DNA of 15,986 nt, taken from positions 1 through 15,986 of the forward strand of contig CAMPIG010000059.1 of NCBI GenBank assembly GCA_946886255.1. Direction: 5' to 3'. Source of the stretch: an uncultured Cellvibrio sp. GTDB taxonomy: Bacteria > Pseudomonadota > Gammaproteobacteria > Pseudomonadales > Cellvibrionaceae. The notes beneath the pieces are model-generated. The model did not search any database and had not been told where the DNA came from. It saw only the letters and a list, made by a program, of their open reading frames with translations. Shown here in pieces: positions 1 through 7,499 of this stretch. Every line of letters starts with the position of its first letter. Positions within the stretch are counted from its first letter, which is position 1. Position numbers and translations under genes: made by a program.

Positions 1-3000
1 ATGGGAAGTTTCTCGATAAATCCAAAACGGCGAAATACTCACTGCTACAACGTGAGGAAGATTTGGAAAAATTAATTTATGACGGACGACTCAGTGCCAA
101 TGTGATTCTGGATGATGTTCGAGTTGGCGATATTATTGATTACAGTTACTCCATCACTGGTGCAAACCCGGTTTATAAAGGTATCTTCTCCTATAGTTTT
201 TACACACAGTGGTCGGTGCCGTTCGATTACCAACATGTCCGCGTTCTGTGGGAGAAGTCAACCCCTCTAATTATCAAGCAGCTCAATCGTGCATCGGAGC
301 AACAATCCAATATCTATGGTGATGGTGTTGAATACATCTTTGAGAATCGTGATCGCCGTGCTCTGCTGGTAAATTCCCAGACGCCGGATTGGTACGATCC
401 TTATGGGCAGGTCTTTTTAACTGATACTCCGGAATGGAAAGATATTGTTACCTGGGCGTTACCTCTTTATCTTCCCGTTTCTGACCCGGCCAAGGAAATT
501 TCTGAGATTGCAGAGCGTATTCGCTCAGAGCATAAAACGGTGGATGCGCAGATTCATGCTGCACTTGTTTTCGTGCAAGCCGAAATTCGTTATCTGGGGC
601 TTGAGATGGGTGAGAATTCCCACAAGCCTTCTGCGGCAAATGAAACGCTTGAACGCCGTTATGGTGATTGTAAAGACAAAACAGTACTGCTTATCAGCTT
701 GTTAAAATCGCTGGGAGTTTCTGCGACACCTGCTTTAGTGAATACATCAGCTTACCGGGAAATAGCAAATTATCCTCCAGCAGGAACGGTCTTTGATCAT
801 GTGATTGTTCATTTGGAATATCAGGGGAAAAGCTGGTGGATTGATCCCACCAGGCAGCATCAGAAAGGAAATCTGACGAATATCTTTCAGCCGGATTACG
901 GGTATGCCTTGCTCATAAAAGAGGGAGTGAATGAACTTGTACCTATGACGGCTGCCAGAGAGTCCAAGCAAGTTGTTGTTGACGCGTTTGATCTTGACCA
1001 GGGTATGTCCGAGCGCGCGGATTATGTGGTAACCAGTAAATATTATGGTGAGCAGGGCGATCACCAGCGCTACTCGCTGGCTGACTCAAGCAATACTGAA
1101 ATCGCTGAGCAGTACCTTAATTTCTATAAAAAGTACTATGATGGCATCGCTATTAAAGAACCTCTTAAGGTGGTTGACTCAGATGATGCGGATTTTCTTT
1201 CTGTTACAGAAACGTATGAAATAAGCAATATCTGGGAAAAGGATAAAGATGGGGACTTTGTAGCCAGTTTTTATGCCAATAGTGTCGACAGTAGCTTAAA
1301 GAAAGTAGACGAGACTCGTCGTAACTCCCCCTTTGAACTTGCATATCCCCATCACGTTGTTCAGGAAATAGAAATTAAGCTGCGTGATAAAAACTGGACT
1401 TTTGAGGAGGATAGCTTTGTTGAGAAGAATGATTTTTTCTATTTTCGCAGCTCAGTAAAGTTTGATGATTCGGCCAACCTGTTACAGCTGGTTTATGAAT
1501 ATAAGTCGTTGAGTAATCATGTTCCCGCAGAGAAAATAGATACTTATATAAAAGCTCAAAAACGGGCAGCAGATAACACCAGTTACGAAATATATGAATT
1601 CGCTGAAGAGCCCGTAGTTGATTCTGATACTTATTTTTATCTGGCTGCAGTGCTATACGCGCTCCTCTTGATTTTCATCTTAATTAATTGGTATAGAGAT
1701 AGTGACCGAAAGCGCTTTTACGATGTGGCGGTCTTTTATCCGATTTCTGTGGTTAAAGTCGTTACGTTATTGCTTTTTACCCTTGGAACATATAGCTGCT
1801 ATTGGTTTTACCGTAATTGGTCATATATCAAGCGAAAGGATCAGCGTAATATTTCTCCATTTTGGCGTGCTGTTTTTGAGTCACTTTGGTTTTATCCTGT
1901 TGCTCATAGAATTGCCAATAGTGATGAACCGAAGCAGCAAAATATGCCTCGTTCCGCATGGATTTTAGGCGTATTTGCGGTTCTGTACTTTATCAGTGCT
2001 TTGCTCATGGAAAAATTTATACTCATCGGCTTGGCGCTAGGTGGCGCACTGCTTGTTATTCTGGTTCGTCAGGTCAACGCTTATCAGCAATCTTCTGCGG
2101 AAATTTATTCTCACCATTCACGTTGGAAGTTGCGACACTTTTTACTACTGATAGCTTTTTCTCCGCTTTTTCTTTTGTCATTTGGTCAGGAACTGCGTCT
2201 TTTGCCTGCCAACAAAGTGGTTGCGGGCGATTATCTGTTGCAGCGCGATCTAAAATTCATGCAGCGCAAGAATATTATTGCCGCAAATGATCAGCTTGTT
2301 TATTTTTACAGCGATGACAGTTTTAGTATTCGCAATGATGGAAACGGTCTGACAGAGCAAGAGGTGTTTTCATACTGGGAAGGCGATGATGGGGAATTGT
2401 ATCGGGAAAAAGCCAAGCTCTTTGAAATACAAAAAATAGAATTTTCAAAGGGGAGCTATAGTGTCAACTCTATACTTACTGTATATCGCGATGATGGCAG
2501 TGATTTTTTACTATATCTAACGACTGAAGAAGATGGCGATGAAGAGTTTGAAAAGGAATTGCGAAAGCGCTGGAGTGATGCACGACTACTTCACGAAAAA
2601 GATCTGGCATTTTCTGAAGATGCTACAGTGATGAAGTTGGAGCTTAAGGCGATAAAGAACAGCATTGAGCAAATAATCCATAATGCATTGATCAAAAATG
2701 ATCACGCGTCTCAAAAATTGCTGGCGGAGCTTTACAGCCGTGGGCTTATGATTAAGCAAAACATTAATCGTGCTATTTATTTTTATGAGCTTGCATATCG
2801 CCAAGGGAATAGAGCGTCTGGCGCTGATTTAGCATGGCATCTGGCGGTAATGAGCCATGGCTCAGGTGCATTGGAACGTGCGGAAAAGATAGCAACAGAG
2901 CTGTTGGAGAAAGATGGGGATGCCAGAGCCCGAGAAGTTCTTGCCGCCGTATACGCAGCGAATGGAGAATTTGCGCGAGCAATAGTTGAGCAGCAACGAG

Positions 3001-3383
3001 CGGTCGCGCTTGTGGATGATAAAAATAAAGCAATTGCTAAAAAAAGATTATCAGCTTATCAAGCATCACAACCATGGACACAGCTTTGGTCTGTCGATAC
3101 GATAACAGGTTCAGAGGTGTTGCCCTTGGTACGGCAAGCACCGCATTACCCGCTGGCGGCGTTGCAAGAAAAGATTGAAGGAAATATTGTCTTTCAATAT
3201 GACGTCATGGCCGATGGCTCTGTCGCTAACATTGCTGTTGAATCAGAGGAGCCTGAAGGATATTTTGAGGCGGCGGGTAGAGAAGCATTGCAGAAATTTA
3301 TTTATATTCCTCGGATGTCTAACGGCGTTGCTATTGACACAAAGGGCGTCAAGAATAGATTCACTTTCACGCTTACCGATTAG
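1..3383 (+). CDS. DUF3857/transglutaminase-like membrane protein with C-terminal TonB domain (5' end outside window)
   Basis: The reading frame is open from the left edge, with no in-frame stop, so the true start lies outside; the TTG at 63 is only the first possible start inside the window. Residues are counted from that TTG. Residues 1-130 resemble DUF3857. Residues about 140-265 are a transglutaminase-like core with an intact triad: Cys203 (GDCKDK), His246 (FDHV) and Asp261 (WIDPT). About five hydrophobic spans follow (roughly 523-542, 559-583, 632-650, 651-669, 692-708). Residues about 870-1000 look like Sel1/TPR helical repeats. Residues about 1020-1106 match the TonB C-terminal domain (PLVRQAPHYP, GNIVFQYDVMADGSV, FIYIPRM). 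DUF3857-transglutaminase proteins are envelope-associated with mostly unknown substrates; TonB C-terminal domains contact outer-membrane proteins. By eye the gene is more AT-rich than its neighbours. Domain calls are solid; the cellular role is unknown. It converges on the phosphodiesterase gene. Confidence 0.85.
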   Translation, partial: GKFLDKSKTAKYSLLQREEDLEKLIYDGRLSANVILDDVRVGDIIDYSYSITGANPVYKGIFSYSFYTQWSVPFDYQHVRVLWEKSTPLIIKQLNRASEQQSNIYGDGVEYIFENRDRRALLVNSQTPDWYDPYGQVFLTDTPEWKDIVTWALPLYLPVSDPAKEISEIAERIRSEHKTVDAQIHAALVFVQAEIRYLGLEMGENSHKPSAANETLERRYGDCKDKTVLLISLLKSLGVSATPALVNTSAYREIANYPPAGTVFDHVIVHLEYQGKSWWIDPTRQHQKGNLTNIFQPDYGYALLIKEGVNELVPMTAARESKQVVVDAFDLDQGMSERADYVVTSKYYGEQGDHQRYSLADSSNTEIAEQYLNFYKKYYDGIAIKEPLKVVDSDDADFLSVTETYEISNIWEKDKDGDFVASFYANSVDSSLKKVDETRRNSPFELAYPHHVVQEIEIKLRDKNWTFEEDSFVEKNDFFYFRSSVKFDDSANLLQLVYEYKSLSNHVPAEKIDTYIKAQKRAADNTSYEIYEFAEEPVVDSDTYFYLAAVLYALLLIFILINWYRDSDRKRFYDVAVFYPISVVKVVTLLLFTLGTYSCYWFYRNWSYIKRKDQRNISPFWRAVFESLWFYPVAHRIANSDEPKQQNMPRSAWILGVFAVLYFISALLMEKFILIGLALGGALLVILVRQVNAYQQSSAEIYSHHSRWKLRHFLLLIAFSPLFLLSFGQELRLLPANKVVAGDYLLQRDLKFMQRKNIIAANDQLVYFYSDDSFSIRNDGNGLTEQEVFSYWEGDDGELYREKAKLFEIQKIEFSKGSYSVNSILTVYRDDGSDFLLYLTTEEDGDEEFEKELRKRWSDARLLHEKDLAFSEDATVMKLELKAIKNSIEQIIHNALIKNDHASQKLLAELYSRGLMIKQNINRAIYFYELAYRQGNRASGADLAWHLAVMSHGSGALERAEKIATELLEKDGDARAREVLAAVYAANGEFARAIVEQQRAVALVDDKNKAIAKKRLSAYQASQPWTQLWSVDTITGSEVLPLVRQAPHYPLAALQEKIEGNIVFQYDVMADGSVANIAVESEEPEGYFEAAGREALQKFIYIPRMSNGVAIDTKGVKNRFTFTLTD

Positions 3384-3398
3384 AAATCAACTCTCCGC

Positions 3399-3439
3399 TA
3401 ATGCCACTACTGCATAATCGAAATGCGGTAATGGCATTA
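3399..3439. terminator. Hairpin between convergent genes (candidate shared terminator)
   Basis: A 17-nt arm at 3399-3415 (TAATGCCACTACTGCAT) pairs with 3423-3439 (ATGCGGTAATGGCATTA) with two mismatches and a 7-nt loop. Each mismatch is a G-U wobble on one strand or the other. The right arm includes the TAA stop of the phosphodiesterase gene (3437-3439). There is no clear T-run on either side, so termination is inferred from the position between convergent genes. Confidence 0.5.
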
Positions 3440-4159
3440 ACGGGGTTGCCGACGATTAAATTCCAACAAAGCCTCCGGCCTATCCGTAAAAACCCCGTCC
3501 ACGCCCAAACCCAGCATCCACTGCCAGTCCTCTTCATGATTAACCGTATAAACCCAATTTTTTAAACCGCGACGGCGGGCGTCGTTAATCATGTCCTGAT
3601 TTAAAAATCCTAAATGGGTATTAAACGAATAGGCTTTTAATTCATCGCAACATTGCGCGTAGCTGTAGGGAATGCCTTCTACCAGCACGCCGCGTTTTAT
3701 GTGCGGTGCGTTTTGCAGCATCTGGAACAGTTGTTGGTGGTCAAAGCTTGATACCAGGTAATGCTCCTGTGTCAGTTGATGGTCCCGCGTAAAAGCCGTT
3801 AACTGCTCAACCAATACGGGCACGCAATTCGGGCCTTTGATTTCAATATTGAGCAGCGCGCGGTCACCGACAAGCTCCAGTACCTGGCGCAGCGTGGGAA
3901 CGGGTTCTCCGTTTTCGAGGGTCAGTTGGCGAATTTCTGCCAGGTTTTTTTCAATCAGCAACCCCTTGCCTTGTAATTGTCGTCCGAGTCGGCGGTCATG
4001 GGTCACGATCAGCTCGCCGCCGATTTGCCAGATGTCAATTTCAATCGCGTCTACCCCCAGCGCGAGGCTGCGGCGGATGGCTTCAAGGCTGTTTTCCGGG
4101 CTGGTGTGTTGGTGATGAATCGGTCCGCCGCGGTGAGCAATACAAAAAAGTGACGCCAT
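3437..4159 (-). CDS. Glycerophosphodiester phosphodiesterase (UgpQ-like)
   Basis: This 240-residue protein hydrolyses glycerophosphodiesters to sn-glycerol 3-phosphate and an alcohol (known for the GDPD family). The GDPD signature is complete: HRGG at residues 9-12, PEN at 21-23, EID at 40-42, HD at 54-55, EIK at 106-108, and FTDRP near the C-terminus. There is no signal peptide, so it is probably cytoplasmic, like UgpQ rather than periplasmic GlpQ. I chose the ATG at 4159 because a purine-rich GAAGGAAG lies just upstream and the catalytic core begins nine residues in. A TTG at 4198 would add 13 residues but lacks a good ribosome binding site. It is divergent from the MscS-type gene and convergent with the transglutaminase gene. 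No glycerol-3-phosphate transporter genes are beside it. Confidence 0.92.
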   Translation of the reverse strand: MASLFCIAHRGGPIHHQHTSPENSLEAIRRSLALGVDAIEIDIWQIGGELIVTHDRRLGRQLQGKGLLIEKNLAEIRQLTLENGEPVPTLRQVLELVGDRALLNIEIKGPNCVPVLVEQLTAFTRDHQLTQEHYLVSSFDHQQLFQMLQNAPHIKRGVLVEGIPYSYAQCCDELKAYSFNTHLGFLNQDMINDARRRGLKNWVYTVNHEEDWQWMLGLGVDGVFTDRPEALLEFNRRQPR

Positions 4160-4266
4160 TCCGGCTTCCTTCAGGTTAACTAACGTTATACTGCGCAACG
4201 TTCAAACAGGCTGTTTTAAAATCGGTCCTATGGTAGCAGTAAACCATTCATGAGTGATCCCGTAAG

Positions 4267-4794
4267 ATGAGTAACAATTCGATGACAAAATTACTTCTGG
4301 TAGTTGGTTGCTTCTTCGCATTTTATCTGGTTTCGCTGATCCTGGATAAGATCATTCGCGAGCGAAGCATCAAGAAGATGCTGGGCGATCTGCGAGTGCG
4401 TTACGTCACGCGTCTGATGAACATCGGTTTGGTATTTTGTTGCATTGTCGTGGTGTGTTTGATTCTCGGTTTGGGCTACAGCGAGGTTTCGGTTTTTCTT
4501 TCGTCGATCTTCGCGGTGGTGGGTGTAGCGTTGTTTGCTCAATGGTCGATACTGAGCAACATCACCGCCAGTATGATTATCTTTTTTGGCTTTCCTTACC
4601 GCGTGGGTGACCGCATCAAGATCCTCGACAAAGACGATGACATGAGTGGCATCATTGAAGAAATCAGCATGTTTCACGTCATCCTTCGCCGCGAAGACTG
4701 CAATATCGTGACCTACCCCAATACGCTGATCCTGCAAAAGGCGGTATTAAAAGTAGAACACCCCTTACCGCCGGCGGTGATTGAAGAACATTGA
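4267..4794 (+). CDS. Short MscS-family mechanosensitive channel protein
   Basis: The protein has 175 residues. Hydrophobic spans lie at about 7-27 and 50-72, followed by a pore-type helix at about 74-108 with the MscS-like order of small residues, then Q92 and SILSNITASM. Residues about 109-165 match the MscS beta domain (FPYRVGDRIKI, then IIEEISMF and TYPNTLIL). MscS-type channels open under membrane tension and release solutes in hypoosmotic shock. E. coli MscS has 286 residues; this protein stops right after the beta domain and lacks the alpha/beta cage. There is no stop or frameshift debris downstream, because the next gene starts at once, so it looks like a natural short form. The start is uncertain: the ribosome binding site is weak and a 6-codon open frame (4250-4270) overlaps the ATG. 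The family call is confident; channel activity is inference. Confidence 0.85.
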   Translation: MSNNSMTKLLLVVGCFFAFYLVSLILDKIIRERSIKKMLGDLRVRYVTRLMNIGLVFCCIVVVCLILGLGYSEVSVFLSSIFAVVGVALFAQWSILSNITASMIIFFGFPYRVGDRIKILDKDDDMSGIIEEISMFHVILRREDCNIVTYPNTLILQKAVLKVEHPLPPAVIEEH

Positions 4795-4817
4795 TTGCGT
4801 CCCGCTTAAGGACGCAA
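4795..4817. terminator. Small hairpin between convergent genes
   Basis: A perfect 8-bp stem, TTGCGTCC (4795-4802) and GGACGCAA (4810-4817), has a 7-nt loop and begins directly after the TGA of the MscS-type gene. It contains the TAA stop of the aminotransferase gene. Only a short T-rich stretch follows on the + strand, so strength as a terminator is uncertain. Confidence 0.45.
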
Positions 4818-6002
4818 CACCTTTACGATTGCCTGGCTGACGTAATCCATTCTTTCCACGGTCAAACCCGCCACGCTGATGCGGCTGGTGTCCGTCATAT
4901 AGATACTGAATTCATTTTTCAGTCGATGCACTTGTTCAACGCTCAACCCCAGAAATGAAAACATACCGCGTTCGTGGGCAATAAAACTGAAATCCCGCTC
5001 ATCCTGTTGTTGATTCAGTACATTCACCAAATCCGCCCGCAGGTTGTGAATACGCTGGCGCATTTGCCCCAATTCTTCCTGCCATTGGCGAGTCAGTTCA
5101 CTGTTGTGCAGGATGATATCCACGATGGCACTGCCGTGGGCGGGCGGCATGGAATACAGGCCGCGTGTAACACTGAGCAATTGGCTCATACCGGCATTGG
5201 CCTGAGCTTCATTCGCGAATACCAAACTCAAGGTACCGGCGCGCTCGCGATACAGCCCGAAATTTTTTGAAAACGATGCAGCAATAATCAGCTCGGGTAC
5301 CGACTCGGCCAGCAGACGAATGCCATAGGAATCTTCATCCAAGCCTTCACCGAATCCTTGATAAGCCATATCCACAAACGGCACAAAACCGCGCGCCTGA
5401 GCGAGGCGGGCAATTGCCTGCCATTGTTCGCGCGACAGATCGGCACCGCTGGGGTTGTGGCAGCAGGCGTGGAGTAAGACCAGATCGCCAGCGGGTACGT
5501 CATTAAGACATGCCATCATCGCATCGAAGTCGATGCTGTGGGATGCGTAGTTGTAGTAGGGATATTCGCGCAGTTGCAACCCTGCGCTACCGAGCAGCGG
5601 GATATGGTTTGCCCAGGTCGGTGTGCTGACCCAGATGGTGGCACCGGGTTTGGCGCGTTGAATAAATTCCGCCGCGACACGCAATGCACCACAGCCGCCA
5701 GGTGTTTGAATAGTGCGAACCCGATTATCCGAAACAACGGTGTGCCCCGTTCCGTAGATCAGGCCGACCACGGCGTTGTTAGCGCCGGGGTAACCAGCCG
5801 GATTGGTATACGCCTTGGTATTTTCCAAATTCAGCCGCAACCGCTCCGCTGCTGCCACCGCCGCCATAATCGGCGTCACGCCCGCATCATTTTTATACAC
5901 CCCCACGCCCAGATCGACTTTGTTCGGGTTGGTATCCTGTTGAAAGGCGGCACTGAGACCGAGGATAGGGTCGGCGGAAAGCAGGGGCAGGGATTCAAAC
6001 AT
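4806..6002 (-). CDS. Aspartate/aromatic amino acid aminotransferase (class I, PLP)
   Basis: A 398-residue class I aminotransferase of the AspC/TyrB group, moving amino groups between aspartate or aromatic amino acids and 2-oxoglutarate. The PLP lysine is Lys246 in SFSKNFGLYRERAG. Other family marks are TPTWANH (127-133), HNPSGADL (about 182-189), DMAYQGFGEG (about 211-220) and the C-terminal substrate-binding arginine at 374 in TSRISVAGL. Length matches E. coli AspC and TyrB (about 396-397). I chose the ATG at 6002: AGGAG sits seven bases upstream and MFESLPLLSADPILGL is the normal family N-terminus. The open frame extends to a GTG at 6149, but that stretch contains the likely promoter. AspC and TyrB cannot be told apart safely from motifs, so no symbol is given. 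It is a single-gene unit. Confidence 0.95.
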   Translation of the reverse strand: MFESLPLLSADPILGLSAAFQQDTNPNKVDLGVGVYKNDAGVTPIMAAVAAAERLRLNLENTKAYTNPAGYPGANNAVVGLIYGTGHTVVSDNRVRTIQTPGGCGALRVAAEFIQRAKPGATIWVSTPTWANHIPLLGSAGLQLREYPYYNYASHSIDFDAMMACLNDVPAGDLVLLHACCHNPSGADLSREQWQAIARLAQARGFVPFVDMAYQGFGEGLDEDSYGIRLLAESVPELIIAASFSKNFGLYRERAGTLSLVFANEAQANAGMSQLLSVTRGLYSMPPAHGSAIVDIILHNSELTRQWQEELGQMRQRIHNLRADLVNVLNQQQDERDFSFIAHERGMFSFLGLSVEQVHRLKNEFSIYMTDTSRISVAGLTVERMDYVSQAIVKVLRP

Positions 6003-6057
6003 GGTGACTCCTGAATTGTTATGTGGTGGACGCAGACGGCTACGAAAAAGTGGGCCG

Positions 6058-6086
6058 ATTATACGCTCACCATTACGGTTTAACAG
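6058..6086 (-). promoter_or_regulatory. Candidate sigma70 promoter for the aminotransferase gene
   Basis: On the minus strand a perfect -10 TATAAT (6063-6058) lies 17 bp after CTGTTA (6086-6081), a weak -35 with three matches to consensus. The predicted leader to the ATG at 6002 is about 50 nt and contains the AGGAG ribosome binding site. Confidence 0.6.
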
Positions 6087-6157
6087 ATAGTCGAGATTGT
6101 TGGAGAGAAACGAGGGATATAAAAATGGGGGTATTGGTTGTCGTAGCACAATTCAAG

Positions 6158-6263
6158 TTTGGCGTTAGGTTGTTTGTTTCGAAACCCTCAAGTCAAGGAT
6201 GACTTGAGGGAGCTACAAGGATGTATTCATGCGTTTTCGAAACAAACAACCTAATGACAAACG
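6158..6263. repeat. Hairpin repeat element, short copy
   Basis: About 106 bp with near-inverted ends: TTTGGCGTTAGG at 6158 and CCTAATGACAAA ending near 6261. The outer stem continues as GGTTGTTTGTTTCGAAA on the left and TTTCGAAACAAACAACC on the right. Inside is a second perfect stem, CCCTCAAGTC and GACTTGAGGG, with a 6-nt loop, then an unpaired arm containing GGATGTATTCATGCG. It begins 26 bp beyond the stop of the CBM6 gene. It is a shorter, differently stemmed copy of the element at 8621-8790, in opposite chromosomal orientation. Confidence 0.85.
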
Positions 6264-6288
6264 AGCTACGAAGCACCTACTAGCAGAC

Positions 6289-7206
6289 TCAATTACAAAC
6301 CTGGAACTCCACGATTCCACTACCCGAACCAAAACGCTGCATGGTGTATTTCTCCAGGTCAATCAAATAGCCATCGCCGGCGAGGTTGGCTGTACAACAA
6401 CCATTACAGTCAGAATCTGAACAACCGTCGTAAACCTTCGCAGTAATGCTGCGGCTACCCTGGCGCAGGTTGATCGTCTTCAAGCCCATCCAGTTCCAAT
6501 CCTTTAAATGCACGGCCGCAATATTATTCGCCATCACCCAGGATTCCGGTTGCACACCATTCAGGCCATAAAACTGTCCGGCCCAGGTACAGCCGTTGTA
6601 AAGCACGCATTCATCGCTGCCTGGATCGGGATAGGATTCGTAGTGGGTTAAATTGGCGCGGTACCAGGTGCTGCCGCAGTCGGGATTGTTGGTGCCACCT
6701 GCCGGAACAATCTCGATCCAGTTGAAGTTCCAGCCGGCCGTTTGTGCGAACACGCCGAGATTATACGTACCGGCATTGATGTTCACCGTCTTGGTTACCG
6801 TCGTCCAGTTTTGCCAGCCGCCGGTAGCGCCGATCTGGAAGGTTCCCAACTGTATGGCGCCTGCGTTCAAATCCACCGATGCGGTCGCACCGGATGGGCT
6901 GGCCACGCGCATCTTGATGATGTAGCTGCCGTTGGTGGGGATGGTGAGGTTGGTATAAGCCAGCCACTCGCCGGTTTCAATCCAGCCGACGTTGTAACCG
7001 CCGTTGGTATCCTGAGCGTTTTCGATATCGACATCATCGTTGCGATAAGCGCCACCGGTATTGCCCGGTGTTGTGTCGTAGAAATAGGTGTAGCTTTCTG
7101 CCTGGAAGACCACGGCTTGCGCGCTCAGCGATAGTGCAGCCAGTAGCGCACCGGCGCCGAGTGTTAATGTTTTTACCATATTCATTGGCATGAACCTGAA
7201 ATGCAT
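6289..7206 (-). CDS. Secreted CBM6 protein with cysteine-rich, probable double-psi beta-barrel C-terminal domain
   Basis: A 305-residue precursor with a Sec-type signal peptide: several start methionines, a Lys, a hydrophobic stretch, and a likely cut after SAQA near residue 31. Residues about 33-168 are a family 6 carbohydrate-binding module: FQAESY at the start, GYNVGWIETGEWLAY in the middle and FNWIEIVPAG at the end. CBM6 modules bind xylan, beta-glucans or other glycans. After a short linker (GGTNNPD), residues about 177-305 hold eight cysteines, a central NLRQGSRSITAKVYDGC and a late GYLIDLEKYTMQRFG. This order resembles expansin/RlpA-type double-psi beta barrels, with Asp260 in the position often conserved there; I cannot prove it. 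No recognised catalytic domain is present. Start codons at 7206, 7191, 7185 and 7179 are all possible; 7206 has GAGGG upstream. The ends are clear and there is no frameshift. Confidence 0.85.
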   Translation of the reverse strand: MHFRFMPMNMVKTLTLGAGALLAALSLSAQAVVFQAESYTYFYDTTPGNTGGAYRNDDVDIENAQDTNGGYNVGWIETGEWLAYTNLTIPTNGSYIIKMRVASPSGATASVDLNAGAIQLGTFQIGATGGWQNWTTVTKTVNINAGTYNLGVFAQTAGWNFNWIEIVPAGGTNNPDCGSTWYRANLTHYESYPDPGSDECVLYNGCTWAGQFYGLNGVQPESWVMANNIAAVHLKDWNWMGLKTINLRQGSRSITAKVYDGCSDSDCNGCCTANLAGDGYLIDLEKYTMQRFGSGSGIVEFQVCN

Positions 7207-7352
7207 TGTAGGACCCTCAGTGTTTTACGGACGTTATGCAGCCTGTTGCGCGGCAGCAGTGAAAGCGGCAGGTAAAAAGCAAATCATCGTCAGGGAAAAG
7301 CCCGCGCCTATCCTGGCGCTTCAGTAAGTCTGCCTGAGCGAATCGGTCGCAC

Positions 7353-7416
7353 CAGACACTTTTCTATGGAGGTCAGATACTTTTCTATCAGGGATGGAAC
7401 GGTGGGACACCTTTCA
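7353..7416. repeat. Tandem ACTTTTCTAT motifs upstream of hisC
   Basis: CAGACACTTTTCTAT begins at 7353 and CAGATACTTTTCTAT at 7374, a 21-bp period. A weaker third match, GACACCTTTCATA, begins at about 7406. The spacing suggests repeated protein-binding sites or a leftover transposon end of the IS21 type, which carries several subterminal repeats. No transposase remains nearby. Confidence 0.5.
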
Positions 7417-7429
7417 TAAAAAGCCGGCT

Positions 7430-7458
7430 CAGACGACGGAAGAGCGATCAGGTATACT
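7430..7458 (+). promoter_or_regulatory. Weak candidate promoter for hisC
   Basis: TATACT at 7453-7458 is a good -10 match located 41 bp before the chosen hisC ATG. The hexamer 17 bp upstream (CAGACG, 7430-7435) is a poor -35. Supported mainly by position. Confidence 0.35.
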
Positions 7459-7499
7459 CTTCGCCTCGTTTTATTTCTATGCAGGAGCTTTGTCTGTCT

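Noticed and set aside
4291..4737. 148-codon open frame on the minus strand
   Set aside because: Antisense to the MscS-type gene; the His/Asp/Gln-rich composition is typical of a shadow frame.
5538..6014. 158-codon open frame on the + strand
   Set aside because: Wholly antisense to the aminotransferase gene, whose motifs are unambiguous.
6003..6149. N-terminal extension of the aminotransferase to a GTG at 6149
   Set aside because: The stretch contains a good promoter and the AGGAG ribosome binding site for the ATG at 6002, and family members start at that ATG.
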